A stretch of DNA of 64,000 nt from Oscillospiraceae bacterium (GCA_018385135.1 JAHAWY010000050.1:1-64000), one strand, 5' to 3'; positions 31,496 through 41,712 are shown, counted from the stretch's first letter. The notes: a model not told the origin generated them from the letters alone. Numbers and translations: made by a program.

Positions 31496-32773
31496 TCACT
31501 CCTTGATTATAGCGTCTAACGCCCGTTTTCCAATGTCTTTTCTATAATAGGCATTGTCAAAATGGACGCACCCGATAGTATTATAAGCCATAAGCACAGC
31601 AGAATGCAAATCTTTTGCAGCAGCGGTTGCTCCCAGCACTCTGCCGCCGCTTGTCAAAAGGTGCTCGCCGTCTTTTTTTGCGCCGGCATAAAAAAGCTGC
31701 GCGCCCTCGGGAAGCGGAGCGGTCTGCGTTATTTCAAAGCCCTTTTCGTAGCTTTGCGGATAACCGTTTGACGCCATAATGACGCAGCAGGCGGCTCCGT
31801 CTGAAAACTGCACCTCGGTATCCGCCAGAGTGCCGTTACGGGTCGCAAGCATTATGTCAACTAAATCGCTTTTCAGCAAAGGCAGCACAACCTGCGTTTC
31901 GGGATCGCCGAAGCGGCAGTTATACTCAATGACCTTAGGACCGTTTTTGGTTAACATAAGTCCGAAATAGAGGCAGCCGCGAAACTCTCGTCCCTCGTCG
32001 CGCATGGCGTTTATTGTGGGCAGAAAGATTGTTTTCATGCACTCTTTCGCAATAGCGTCAGTGTAGTAGGGATTGGGAGCAATCGTTCCCATGCCGCCGG
32101 TATTTAGACCTGTGTCACCGTCATGCGCGCGCTTGTGATCCATGCTGGATACCATAGGGCAGATGAAGCGTCCGTCGGTGAAGGATAAAACGGAAACCTC
32201 CGGTCCTTCCAGGAATTCCTCAATGACTATCTGACTTCCGCTTTCGCCGAAGATTTTTTCCTGCATCATCGAGCGCACGGCATCTTTCGCCTGCTCGCGC
32301 GTTTCGGCGATAATAACGCCCTTTCCGAGCGCCAGACCGTCCGCTTTTACAACGGTGGGTATAGGCGCTGTGTCAAGATAGCTAAGCGCCGCGTCCATGT
32401 CTGAAAAAACCTCATACTGCGCGGTGGGGATGCCGTATTTCTTCATCAGGTTCTTGGAAAAGACCTTGCTGCCCTCAATAACCGCGGCGGCTTTATTAGG
32501 ACCGAAGCAGGGGATGCCCGCTTTCTCCAGTTCGTCAACGCAGCCGAGCACCAATGGGTCATCGGGCGCAACGACCGCCAGCTCAATGCCGTTTTTTACG
32601 GCAAAATCCACGATTCTGTCAATTTCCTTTGCGCCGATATCAACGCAAACAGCGTCGGAGGCGATGCCGCCGTTGCCGGGCAGGGCAAAAATCTCGCCGC
32701 ATTTGGGGCTTTCCTTCAGCTTTTTTATGATGGCGTGCTCACGACCGCCGCCGCCGATGACCAGTATTTTCAT
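31496..32773 (-). CDS. purD: Phosphoribosylamine-glycine ligase
   Basis: MKILVIGGGGREHAIIKKLKESPK...HKRAHDGDTGLNTGGMGTIAPNPYY. Confidence 0.96.
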   Translation of the reverse strand: MKILVIGGGGREHAIIKKLKESPKCGEIFALPGNGGIASDAVCVDIGAKEIDRIVDFAVKNGIELAVVAPDDPLVLGCVDELEKAGIPCFGPNKAAAVIEGSKVFSKNLMKKYGIPTAQYEVFSDMDAALSYLDTAPIPTVVKADGLALGKGVIIAETREQAKDAVRSMMQEKIFGESGSQIVIEEFLEGPEVSVLSFTDGRFICPMVSSMDHKRAHDGDTGLNTGGMGTIAPNPYYTDAIAKECMKTIFLPTINAMRDEGREFRGCLYFGLMLTKNGPKVIEYNCRFGDPETQVVLPLLKSDLVDIMLATRNGTLADTEVQFSDGAACCVIMASNGYPQSYEKGFEITQTAPLPEGAQLFYAGAKKDGEHLLTSGGRVLGATAAAKDLHSAVLMAYNTIGCVHFDNAYYRKDIGKRALDAIIKE

Positions 32774-32796
32774 TTTACTTCCTCCGTTTGCCTGCA

Positions 32797-33981
32797 TCAG
32801 TGGTGGAATAAACGCATTCCGGTGAATGCCATGACCATGCTGTTAGCGTTGCACTCGGCGATAACGTCGTCGTCGCGGACGCTGCCGCCGGGCTGCGCAA
32901 CATAGCTTACGCCGCTGCGCCGTGCGCGGATGATATTGTCGCTAAAGGGGAAGAAAGCGTCCGAGCCGAGGGACACGCCCTCGATTTTCGCAAGGTATTC
33001 GCGCTTTTCCTCATAGCTGAGCTTGCGGGGCTGCTCCTTGAAAAACCGTCTCCAAACGTCATCGCCGCGAACATCGTCAGCCTCCTCGGACAGATAAACG
33101 TCGATAGTATTATCACGCACGGCGCGGGGCAGCTCGTCAATAAAGGGCAGCTCAAGCACCCACGGGCTTTGACGCAGATGCCAGTTGTCAGCCTTGCTGC
33201 CGGCAAGGCGCGTGCAGTGAATACGGCTTTGCTGTCCCGCGCCTACACCGATTGCCTGACCGTCTGCGGCAAAGCACACGGAGTTAGACTGCGTGTACTT
33301 GAGAGTGATAAGGCTTATGATAAGGTCGCGCACGGCGGACTCGGGGAGGTTTTTGTTTTCGGTAACGATGTTTTTCAGCAGCTCCGCGTTGATTTTGAAG
33401 TTATTTCTGCCCTGCTCAAAGCTAACGCCGAAAACCTGCTTTATCTCCTGCTTTTCGGGAACATAAGCGGGGTCGATTTTGATAATGTTGTATGCGCCCT
33501 TCTTCTTGCTCTTGAGGAGCTCAAGAGCTTCGGGCTCATAGTCCGGGGCGATAACGCCGTCGGATACCTCACGCTTTATGATGCCGGCGGTCACAAGGTC
33601 GCATTTTTCGGAAAGGGCGATCCAGTCGCCGAAGGAGCTCATACGGTCTGTACCTCGCGCTCTGGCATAGGCGCAGGCGAGGGGGGAGTCGTCAAGCCCC
33701 GGAATGTCATCGACAAAGCAGGCGCGCTTAAGCTCGGTTGACATAACACTGCCGACCGCCGCACTGGTGGGGGAGACGTGCTTAAAGCTGGTGGCGCTGC
33801 ACATATTTGTTGCCTCGGATAGCTCACGAACCAACTGCCAACTGTTGAAAGCGTCAAGCAGGTTTATGTAGCCGGGGCGACCGTTGAGGATTTCGATGGG
33901 GAGCGCAGAGCCGTCCGCCATGTAAATCCGTGCGGGCTTCTGGTTGGGGTTGCAGCCATATTTGAGTTCAAATTCTGTCAT
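32797..33981 (-). CDS. Stand-alone AICAR transformylase (PurH formyltransferase domain only)
   Basis: ELKYGCNPNQKPARIYM...GRPGYINLLDAFNSWQLVREL..SFKHVSPTSAAVG...GAGQQSRIHCTRLAGSKADNW...RSGVSYVAQPGGSVRDDDVIAECN. No N-terminal MGS-like IMP cyclohydrolase domain. Confidence 0.92.
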   Translation of the reverse strand: MTEFELKYGCNPNQKPARIYMADGSALPIEILNGRPGYINLLDAFNSWQLVRELSEATNMCSATSFKHVSPTSAAVGSVMSTELKRACFVDDIPGLDDSPLACAYARARGTDRMSSFGDWIALSEKCDLVTAGIIKREVSDGVIAPDYEPEALELLKSKKKGAYNIIKIDPAYVPEKQEIKQVFGVSFEQGRNNFKINAELLKNIVTENKNLPESAVRDLIISLITLKYTQSNSVCFAADGQAIGVGAGQQSRIHCTRLAGSKADNWHLRQSPWVLELPFIDELPRAVRDNTIDVYLSEEADDVRGDDVWRRFFKEQPRKLSYEEKREYLAKIEGVSLGSDAFFPFSDNIIRARRSGVSYVAQPGGSVRDDDVIAECNANSMVMAFTGMRLFHH

Positions 33982-33993
33982 TTTATATCTCCC

Positions 33994-34707
33994 TCAGCAG
34001 TTTTTGTTGATGATGCGGTATTCGGACTTGCCGCTTTCAAGCTCAATGAAGCGAACATAAAGCGAAACCTTGTTTTCGGCGTTGAGGCTATCCCAAATAA
34101 GCTCGAAAAACTCGTCTATATCGCTGCCGATGGAAACAGCCTTCGGCTCGCCGCTGAAGCTGGGAAGGGGCGAGCCGTCGCCGTCATAGGTGTGCAGGAA
34201 GTGACCTACCCCCGCGACCGGGGCATAGGAGAAGGTGAAGCGGTTGCAGCCTATTCCGAAGCGGTCGGCCGCCTTGAGAATGCTCATTTTGTAGGAATAG
34301 CCGTTGGAAAGGTCGAGCAGTGCGCTTATTCGCGGGGTATAGTTCGGCTCGTCCGGCTCAAAGCAGCGGCTTTCCAGAGCCTTTTCAAAGCTCTCGCCGT
34401 TTAGGAGACAGTCGCGTATCGTATCCGTCTGGTCGCCGTTTGTAACGATCACACGGCTTCCGAGCTGACGAACGGGGTGGTAGATGATAAGGCTGGGGTC
34501 GGTCATTTTTGAAGGGTCAAACGCCTCGGTGCGGATGCCGTCGTCAGTCTCGGAAAAAACGCGGTTGCGGCTGTTTTCACTGCGACCCATGATGAAATAG
34601 GCAAAAACGGCGTGCTTTCCGCCGGAGGAGCGACCTGCAACTATGCCGCGTCCGGGGTATTCGTTGGCTTTCAAAAGCTCACTCAAATCATTGATCATGC
34701 TTGCCAT
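33994..34707 (-). CDS. PurO-type IMP cyclohydrolase (PF07826-like)
   Basis: NEYPGRGIVAGRSSGGKHAVFAYFIMGRSENSRNRVF...IIYHPVRQLGSRVIVTNGDQTDTI. Lies between purN and the stand-alone AICARFT gene. Confidence 0.85.
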   Translation of the reverse strand: MASMINDLSELLKANEYPGRGIVAGRSSGGKHAVFAYFIMGRSENSRNRVFSETDDGIRTEAFDPSKMTDPSLIIYHPVRQLGSRVIVTNGDQTDTIRDCLLNGESFEKALESRCFEPDEPNYTPRISALLDLSNGYSYKMSILKAADRFGIGCNRFTFSYAPVAGVGHFLHTYDGDGSPLPSFSGEPKAVSIGSDIDEFFELIWDSLNAENKVSLYVRFIELESGKSEYRIINKNC

Positions 34708-35320
34708 AGCTGTCTCCCTCGCTTCTTATTTTTTTTGCAACCAGCTCGGCAGCGCGGGGGAGCAGCTTCCATTCGGCTCTCTCCATAACGCGCCTTTGCA
34801 GGCTTTCGGGACTATCCTTTTTATATACGGGGACGGCGCGCTGCAATATAATCTCGCCGCCGTCAGGTATTTCATTTACAAAGTGGACTGTTGCACCGCT
34901 CACCTTAACGCCCTTTTTCAGCGCGGCCTCATGCACGCGAAGTCCATAGTAGCCCTCGCCGCAAAAAGAGGGGATGAGCGACGGATGCACGTTTATAATG
35001 CGCTTTTGCCACTTGGAAACAAATTCCGCCGAGAGAATTGACATGAAGCCCGCCAGAACGACAAGCTCAATGCCGGACGACTCAAGCTCTGCTTGAAGGC
35101 GTGTCTCAAACTCCGCCTGAGATGCGCAGGACTTGCGGGAGACGACAGCGGAGTCTATACCTGCCGCCGCCGCGCGCTCAAGTGCGCGGACGCCCTCCTT
35201 GCTTGATAAAACAAGCACGATTTCTCCGCTTTTGAGTATGCCGCTTTGCTGCGCGTCGATAAGTGCTTGAAGATTGGTGCCGCCGCCGGAAACAAGAACG
35301 GCTATTCTCACTTTCAGCAT
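34688..35320 (-). CDS. purN: Phosphoribosylglycinamide formyltransferase
   Basis: VRIAVLVSGGGTNLQALIDA...LAGFMSILSAEFVSKWQKRIINVHPSLIPSFCG...SGATVHFVNEIPDGGEIILQRAVPV. Confidence 0.96.
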   Translation of the reverse strand: MLKVRIAVLVSGGGTNLQALIDAQQSGILKSGEIVLVLSSKEGVRALERAAAAGIDSAVVSRKSCASQAEFETRLQAELESSGIELVVLAGFMSILSAEFVSKWQKRIINVHPSLIPSFCGEGYYGLRVHEAALKKGVKVSGATVHFVNEIPDGGEIILQRAVPVYKKDSPESLQRRVMERAEWKLLPRAAELVAKKIRSEGDSYGKHDQ

Positions 35321-36351
35321 ATTACAACGCCCTCGTCGCCCTTTATGACCTCACCCATGATGTAAGCTGCCTCGCCTTCGGCACGGAGGATTTCGAGAGC
35401 CTTGTCCGCGTCGTGCTTTGAGACGATAACGCTCATGCCGACGCCCATGTTGTAGGTGTTGAACATATCGCGTTCAGGAATTCCGCCCGTTTCGGCAAGA
35501 TAATCGAAGATGGGCAGAGGCTTCAGAGCGCCGCGCTCGATTTTAGCCGTGCAGCCCTTGGGCAGGCTGCGCGGGATATTTTCATAAAAGCCGCCGCCCG
35601 TTATGTGAGAAACGGATTTTACACTAAGCGCGTCGAAAAGTGCCAGCATGGGCTTAACGTATATCTTCGTGGGGGTCAAAAGAGCGTCCCCCAGAGACGT
35701 GCCGCCGAGGGCGGAAACGGGCTTGCCAAGGTCGATGTGCTCAACATCAAAAACCTTGCGCACCAGTGAAAAGCCGTTGGAGTGCACACCGCTTGAGGGA
35801 AGAGCTATGATAACGTCCCCCTCGGTTACGGAGCTTTTGTCAAGAACCCTTGATTTATCTACCACACCGACGGAAAAGCCCGCAAGGTCGTATTCATCCT
35901 CCGGATAGAAGCCCGGCATCTCAGCCGTTTCCCCGCCAATCAGCGCGCAGCCGGACTGCACGCAGCCTTCGGCGACACCGGAAACTATCTGAGCTATTTT
36001 TTCGGGCACATTCTTGCCGCAGGCGATATAGTCAAGAAAGAAAAGGGGCTTTGCACCGCAGCAGATGATGTCGTTAACGCACATGGCAACGCAGTCAATG
36101 CCGACGGTGTCATGCTTATTTGTTAAAAAGGCAAGCTTCAGCTTGGTTCCGACGCCGTCCGTGCCGGAAACAAGCACAGGATTGGGAGTATCGGACAGGT
36201 CAAGCTCGAACAGACCGCCGAAGCCGCCGATATCGGGAGTGTTTTTGCCGACCATTGTGCGGGCAATATGGCTTTTCATAAGCTCAACTGCCTTGTAGCC
36301 TGCTGTTATATCAACGCCGGCCGCTGCATAGCTATCAGAGAAGCTTTTCAT
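35314..36351 (-). CDS. purM: Phosphoribosylformylglycinamidine cyclo-ligase
   Basis: YAAAGVDITAGYKAVELMKSHIA...LVSGTDGVGTKLKLAF...DIICCGAKPLFFLDYIACGK...ALIGGETAEMPGFY. Confidence 0.97.
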   Translation of the reverse strand: MKSFSDSYAAAGVDITAGYKAVELMKSHIARTMVGKNTPDIGGFGGLFELDLSDTPNPVLVSGTDGVGTKLKLAFLTNKHDTVGIDCVAMCVNDIICCGAKPLFFLDYIACGKNVPEKIAQIVSGVAEGCVQSGCALIGGETAEMPGFYPEDEYDLAGFSVGVVDKSRVLDKSSVTEGDVIIALPSSGVHSNGFSLVRKVFDVEHIDLGKPVSALGGTSLGDALLTPTKIYVKPMLALFDALSVKSVSHITGGGFYENIPRSLPKGCTAKIERGALKPLPIFDYLAETGGIPERDMFNTYNMGVGMSVIVSKHDADKALEILRAEGEAAYIMGEVIKGDEGVVIC

Positions 36352-37790
36352 CAGGCGTCGCTCCTTTCGCTTATCTTCATTTCAAATCTGTTTTTTGCGG
36401 GGGTGCTGGGTATCTCGGTGGAATACTTGCCGTCAAAGCAGGCGGCGCAAAAGCCCGGGTGAGAGCAGCTACCGTTTGTAAGCTTTGTAACGTTTTCAAC
36501 ACTGAGATAGCCTAGAGAATCCGCTCCGACGATTTTAGCGATCTCCTCAACGCTGTTGTGGCAGGCAATGAGGTTTTCGCGGCTGTCGATATCCGTGCCG
36601 TAGTAGCAGGGGTTGAGGAAGGGCGGCGCGGAGATGCGAAGATGGATCTCCTTTGCGCCCGCCTCGCGCAGCAGGCGGACAATGCGCGCGCAGGTAGTGC
36701 CGCGCACGATGGAGTCGTCTATGAGGACGACGCGCTTGCCGCGAACAACGTCAGAAACGGGGTTTAGCTTTATGCGAACCTTGTCCTCGCGGGATTTCTG
36801 ACCGGGGGAGATGAATGTTCTGCCGATATAGCGGTTTTTTATAAGACCGATGCCGTAGGGAATGCCGCTTTGACGGGCAAAGCCTATGGCGGCGTCTATG
36901 CCGCTGTCGGGTACGCCGATTACAACATCCGCCTGCACAGGATGCTCAAGAGCAAGAAAGGCTCCCGCGCGAAGCCGCGCGTTGTGAACGCTGCAGCCCT
37001 CAATCACCGAGTCGGGACGGGCAAAGTAGATATATTCAAATACGCAGAGGGACGGTTCGCATTTGCCGCAGTGGTCGCTTATGGAGCGAACGCCGTTTTT
37101 ATCGAAAACCAGAATTTCGCCGGGCTTTAGGTCGCGCTCCAAAACAGCGCCAACGGAGTTTAATGCGCAGCTTTCCGAGGATACGACATAATCGCCGGAG
37201 GGAGTTTTGCCGTAGCACAGGGGACGAAAGCCGTGCTCGTCACGCGCTGCAATCAGCTTGGTCGGGGACATGACTACCAGAGAATACGCGCCGTGCAGCT
37301 TGTCCATCGCGCGGCTTACCGCCTCCTCGATTGAGCTTGAGTTGATGCGTTCCTTGGTTATTATGTAGGAGATGACCTCACTGTCCGTAGTGGTGTGGAA
37401 AATGCTGCCTTGCAGTTCCAGCTCCTCACGAAGCTCCGCGGAGTTTACAAGGTTGCCGTTATGGGCAAGAGCCATGTTTCCCTTAATGTGGTTTATAACA
37501 AGCGGCTGGGCGTTGTTGCGGTCATTATTGCCCGTGGTACCGTAGCGGCAGTGACCTACGGCAATGCTGCCCTCGCCGAGCTTTGACATGACGGCGGGCG
37601 TGAAAACATCGTTAACAAGCCCCGTGTCCTTATAGGCGGAAAAAACGCCGTCGTCGTTAACAACAATGCCGCAGCTTTCCTGACCGCGGTGCTGCAATGC
37701 GAACAGACCGTAATATACGGTGGACGCAACATCTCGCGTTTCGGCGGAATAAACCCCGAAAACGCCGCATTCTTCATGTATTCCACCCAT
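36351..37790 (-). CDS. purF: Amidophosphoribosyltransferase
   Basis: EECGVFGVYS...YYGLFALQHRGQESCGIVV...VIGVPDSGIDAAIGFA...RVVLIDDSIVRGTT. Confidence 0.97.
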   Translation of the reverse strand: MGGIHEECGVFGVYSAETRDVASTVYYGLFALQHRGQESCGIVVNDDGVFSAYKDTGLVNDVFTPAVMSKLGEGSIAVGHCRYGTTGNNDRNNAQPLVINHIKGNMALAHNGNLVNSAELREELELQGSIFHTTTDSEVISYIITKERINSSSIEEAVSRAMDKLHGAYSLVVMSPTKLIAARDEHGFRPLCYGKTPSGDYVVSSESCALNSVGAVLERDLKPGEILVFDKNGVRSISDHCGKCEPSLCVFEYIYFARPDSVIEGCSVHNARLRAGAFLALEHPVQADVVIGVPDSGIDAAIGFARQSGIPYGIGLIKNRYIGRTFISPGQKSREDKVRIKLNPVSDVVRGKRVVLIDDSIVRGTTCARIVRLLREAGAKEIHLRISAPPFLNPCYYGTDIDSRENLIACHNSVEEIAKIVGADSLGYLSVENVTKLTNGSCSHPGFCAACFDGKYSTEIPSTPAKNRFEMKISERSDA

Positions 37791-38506
37791 CAGACAGTAT
37801 CCCCCAAAAGTCTGCGCATGACCTCGTTGTAGGCATCCTCAACGCCGCCCATGTCGCGGCGGAAACGATCCTTATCAAGCTTTTCGTGCGTGTGAACGTC
37901 CCAAAGGCGGCAGGTGTCCGGGCTGATTTCGTCGGCCAGGACAATCGTTCCGTCTGAAAGCCTTCCAAACTCAAGCTTGAAGTCAACAAGCTCAATGTCA
38001 TGCTCAAGCATAAATGCCTTGAGAAAATCGTTGACCTTAAAGGCATATTTTTTGATGGTGTCGATTTCATCCTGTGTTGCGAGCTTGAGGGCAAGAGCGT
38101 GATAGTCGTTAATAAGAGGGTCGCCCAAATCGTCGTTTTTATAGGAGAATTCAATGGTGGGAGCGGAGAAAACTATTCCCTCCTCAACACCATAGCGCTT
38201 GGCGAAGCTGCCTGCGGAGATGTTGCGGATGATGACCTCAAGAGGAACGATGGAAACCTTTTTTACCAGAGTTTCGCGGTCGGAAAGCTCCTCAACAAAG
38301 TGCGTGGGTACGCCCGCCTGCTCCAAAAGGGACATAAGGCGGTTGGTTAGACGGTTGTTGATGACTCCCTTGCCGAGAATAGTGCCCTTTTTCTCGCCGT
38401 TAAAGGCAGTGGCGTCGTCCTTGTAGGAAACGATGCAAAGATTTTCGTCGGCTGTGGCAAAAACCTTTTTGGCCTTGCCCTCGTAAAGCTGGACTGTCTT
38501 CTCCAT
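37790..38506 (-). CDS. purC: Phosphoribosylaminoimidazole-succinocarboxamide synthase
   Basis: [34 protein letters not shown]...[30 protein letters not shown]. Confidence 0.97.
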   Translation of the reverse strand: MEKTVQLYEGKAKKVFATADENLCIVSYKDDATAFNGEKKGTILGKGVINNRLTNRLMSLLEQAGVPTHFVEELSDRETLVKKVSIVPLEVIIRNISAGSFAKRYGVEEGIVFSAPTIEFSYKNDDLGDPLINDYHALALKLATQDEIDTIKKYAFKVNDFLKAFMLEHDIELVDFKLEFGRLSDGTIVLADEISPDTCRLWDVHTHEKLDKDRFRRDMGGVEDAYNEVMRRLLGDTV

Positions 38507-38541
38507 TTTGACTTCTCCTTCTGTTTTATTTTGAAATAATT

Positions 38542-39057
38542 CTACTTTTCCTCGGATGTCTTATGGGGGCGGTTATACTTTTCCTCATATGCCTTGTTTA
38601 TGAAAAGCGTTTTTGCCGCCGCCGCCTTTCGGCTGGCGGACAGCTTGAGAGCGAGCTGCTCATCGGATACCGCCAGTATCTCAACGGCAAGAAGGGCGGC
38701 GTTTTCAGCCCCATCAATAGCGACCGTTGCAACAGGTATGCCCGAGGGCATCTGAACAGTCGAAAGAAGGGCATCCAAGCCGTCCAACGAAGATTTTACA
38801 GGTATTCCGATTACAGGCAGGGTGGTGTTTGCCGCGAGCGCTCCGGCAAGATGCGCTGCCTTGCCGGCGGCGGCTATTATTACGCCGAAGCCATTGTCCC
38901 TCGCGCTTTGCGCGAACTGCGCCGCTTCGACAGGCGTTCTGTGTGCGGAGAAAACGTGAACATCGCACGGCACGCCAAAATCGCTGAGCCTGCCAATGGT
39001 TTTTTCCACAACGGGCAGGTCGCTTTCGCTGCCCATGATCAAGGCTACTTTTTTCAT
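38542..39057 (-). CDS. purE: 5-(carboxyamino)imidazole ribonucleotide mutase
   Basis: [39 protein letters not shown]...[25 protein letters not shown]. Confidence 0.97.
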   Translation of the reverse strand: MKKVALIMGSESDLPVVEKTIGRLSDFGVPCDVHVFSAHRTPVEAAQFAQSARDNGFGVIIAAAGKAAHLAGALAANTTLPVIGIPVKSSLDGLDALLSTVQMPSGIPVATVAIDGAENAALLAVEILAVSDEQLALKLSASRKAAAAKTLFINKAYEEKYNRPHKTSEEK

Positions 39058-39486
39058 GTCGTCACCATTCCTTTACAAATTGACAGATTTATTCTAAGTT
39101 CAATTATTAACTGCAAAACAAGGATTGCGCGGCGGCTTTTAACCGAAAAATAAGCAAAGCCTGCTTTTATAATTCTATACGAAAGTGTAAAAACGGTCAA
39201 GGGAAAAGGACAATAAATGACGAAAAACATATACAATATTTACAAGTTTTTGGTTTGTTATTTGGAGAAAGTGGTGCGGCGTTGAAAAATAATCGTCCGC
39301 AATGCAGTTTCAAATGTTATTTACAGTAACCAATAAGGTATCGACTCCTTTACTGAATAGCGATAAAAAGCTTCTTTTTACCAAAAAATCCGGAAGTGCT
39401 TTGTTGATTTTGGTTAGACATATATTTGAAACCGGGTTTTCATATTCCTAACCATCGTTGTATTTCTTTGGAGAAGTGTAGATAAC

Positions 39487-39520
39487 AAAAAGAGGATGAC
39501 CGGTTGGAGCATCCTCTTTC
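39487..39520 (-). terminator. Terminator after the thioredoxin-like gene
   Basis: aaagaggatg / catcctcttt stem with a T-run on the minus strand. Confidence 0.75.
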
Positions 39521-39532
39521 GCGTTCAGCAGT

Positions 39533-39886
39533 TTAAAATCCAAGTTTATTCAGGAGTTTTTCCAGCTCAGAAGAACTCAAAACCTTACCCATAGAGACTA
39601 CCTGCTCATTAACAACTATGGCAGGCATACTGATAGCACCATAAGACATCACTTTTTCCAAGTCTGTTATGTATTCGACTTCAATAGTTGATGCAATGTT
39701 TTTAGCTGCTTCTTTTGCATTTTCATACTGCTGGTGGCAGGATTTACAACCCATACCTAATACCTTGATGCAGCGTATTTCTTGTTCTGCTTCGGGGCAA
39801 CAAGTAGCTTTTATTCCTGTGGACTCTTTCGCAGAACAAGTACAAGCGGGGCTTTTTGCTTCTCCTTTTTTCTTTAAAAATAACAT
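39533..39886 (-). CDS. Small thioredoxin-fold protein with a Cys-rich N-terminal extension
   Basis: IRCIKVLGMGCKSCHQQYENAKEAAKN...VMSYGAISMPAIVVNEQVVSMGKVLSSSELEKLL, as in permease-linked thioredoxins. Confidence 0.85.
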   Translation of the reverse strand: MLFLKKKGEAKSPACTCSAKESTGIKATCCPEAEQEIRCIKVLGMGCKSCHQQYENAKEAAKNIASTIEVEYITDLEKVMSYGAISMPAIVVNEQVVSMGKVLSSSELEKLLNKLGF

Positions 39887-39975
39887 ACGATTCCTCCGTT
39901 CTTAGTTTATAGATTGATAAGAGATTTGTGAATGCAGATAATAGCTGTTTTTTGACATGGTACATCTGTTTAAAA

Positions 39976-40989
39976 CTAAATGAGCAACGGCTGGATAGAA
40001 TTAAAAAAGTATCCAACAATGATAATGCCGACGCAACAAATAGCCACAAAGATACCAAGCAATTTTGGCTTAACCGCTTTTCTCAGCATAATCATTGAGG
40101 GCAATGAAAGGGTTGTTACTCCCATCATGAAGGAAAGTACAACGCCAAGTAATGCTCCTTTTGCCAATAGTGCCTCAGCAATGGGTATCGTTCCAAAAAC
40201 ATCAGCATACATGGGGATGCCCGCAATCGTAGCAATGATAACTCCAAATGGGTTGTTATCTCCAAGCAGTTTAACTATGAATTCTTTTGGTATCCAGTTG
40301 TGGATGATTGCCCCAATGCCTACACCGATCAGAACATAGGGTGCTACTTTTTTGGCAGTAGAAACAACTTGCTCCCAGGCATATTTCATACGGTCTTTGA
40401 AGTGCAGTTTTTCTTGTGGTATATCAATCGAATTTGCTTTTCTGATAAATGCTTCCACCTGATCTTCAAGGTGCAGCCTTTCGATGAGGCTTCCTCCCGC
40501 AACAGCAATGACTAAACCTAATACTACATAGACAATGGCAACTTTCCAGCCAAAGATGCTCATCAGCAAAAGCAATGAACCCAGATCAACCATGGGAGAA
40601 GAAATCAAGAAAGAGAATGTTGCTCCTAATGGAAGTCCGGCACTCGTAAATCCAATAAACAAGGGTATTGACGAACACGAGCAAAATGGTGTTACTGTTC
40701 CCAATAGTGCTGCGATGCAGTTAGCACCAATCCCCTTAAATCGTGCCAGTATCTTCTTTGTCCTTTCAGGGGGGAAGAAGCTCTGAATGTAGGAGATGAT
40801 TAAAATCAGAACGCCAAGCAAAACCATAATTTTGATGGTGTCATAGAGAAAGAACCGGAGGCTTCCTCCTATTCGGGATGTAGTATCCAACCCAAAGCTT
40901 TTGAGTAGACTTTCGATAAGCTTATTGAGCCAGTGCATACCAATCATTTCATTTTGGAAGAAGCTCCAAACAGCTTGTAATGCTTCCAT
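39976..40989 (-). CDS. UPF0718/ArsP-type permease
   Basis: TVTPFCSCSSIPLFIGFTSAGLPLGATFSFLISSPMVDLGSLLLL and multiple TM segments. ATG 40989. Confidence 0.85.
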   Translation of the reverse strand: MEALQAVWSFFQNEMIGMHWLNKLIESLLKSFGLDTTSRIGGSLRFFLYDTIKIMVLLGVLILIISYIQSFFPPERTKKILARFKGIGANCIAALLGTVTPFCSCSSIPLFIGFTSAGLPLGATFSFLISSPMVDLGSLLLLMSIFGWKVAIVYVVLGLVIAVAGGSLIERLHLEDQVEAFIRKANSIDIPQEKLHFKDRMKYAWEQVVSTAKKVAPYVLIGVGIGAIIHNWIPKEFIVKLLGDNNPFGVIIATIAGIPMYADVFGTIPIAEALLAKGALLGVVLSFMMGVTTLSLPSMIMLRKAVKPKLLGIFVAICCVGIIIVGYFFNSIQPLLI

Positions 40990-41064
40990 ATTGAGCCTCC
41001 TAAAACAGTAATATCGAAGTATATCCATGTGTAATTTTTGAAGTAAGCCGTTTCAGTATAAAAC

Positions 41065-41376
41065 TCACTTTTCACAACACGGCTTACTTTCATAAGAACT
41101 AACTGTTGTAAGCGCTTGGAGAAGCTCCATAGCAGTTGCGGCACCTTCGGAAGAGATTGAGTAGTGAGTCCACTTTCCCTCTTTTCTTCCTATAACAATA
41201 CCGGAGTCACAAAGGATTTTCATATGGTGAGATAGTGTAGGCTGGGTGATGCTCAGATCATCCAGCAGAACACAAGCACACTTTTCTCCCGTGATAAGGA
41301 GTTTTAAGATACGAACACGGTTTTCATCACAAAAGGCCTTAAAGACTGTGGCTATATTCTTTTCTTCGAGCAGCAT
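41065..41376 (-). CDS. ArsR-family metalloregulator
   Basis: DENRVRILKLLITGEKCACVLLDDLSITQPTLSHHMKILCDSGIVIGRKEGKWTHYSI wHTH with a CxC motif. Confidence 0.92.
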   Translation of the reverse strand: MLLEEKNIATVFKAFCDENRVRILKLLITGEKCACVLLDDLSITQPTLSHHMKILCDSGIVIGRKEGKWTHYSISSEGAATAMELLQALTTVSSYESKPCCEK

Positions 41377-41414
41377 TCAAATCGCCTCACATTGAAATTT
41401 TTCTATGCGACGCT

Positions 41415-41443
41415 ATTATATTCATAATATAGAAAAATGTCAA
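41415..41443 (-). promoter_or_regulatory. Consensus promoter and candidate ArsR operator
   Basis: On the minus strand TTGACA-17 bp-TATAAT; the ATATTcatAATAT dyad at 41418-41430 overlaps spacer and -10. Confidence 0.7.
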
Positions 41444-41712
41444 TATGTATGGCAGGAAAACTATTGCCGCAATTGTTGAGCGTTGAGACATTGAGTTTCA
41501 TGGCACTTTTGTTTTGTCAATTATACTGATACACTCATATATACCGAGTTTAGGGTCAGTGTATAAATCCGGTTTGACAGTTAAAATTGCCGGAGAAATA
41601 ATCCAAAAGTTTTTGCTTGTCTGTAACTGTTGTTTGATGTATAATAAACTTTGTATGGGCAGATATTTGTAAAATCGCATATCCCCATTTCGGGTGCATG
41701 GAGGTATTACAC

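Noticed and set aside
30725-31519. 264 aa and other plus-strand ORFs across purL
   Set aside because: Antisense to PurL, which has continuous conserved motifs on the minus strand.
39060-39480. Purine riboswitch upstream of purE
   Set aside because: I looked for the conserved purine aptamer core on the minus strand and did not recognise it; a covariance-model scan would be needed to be sure.
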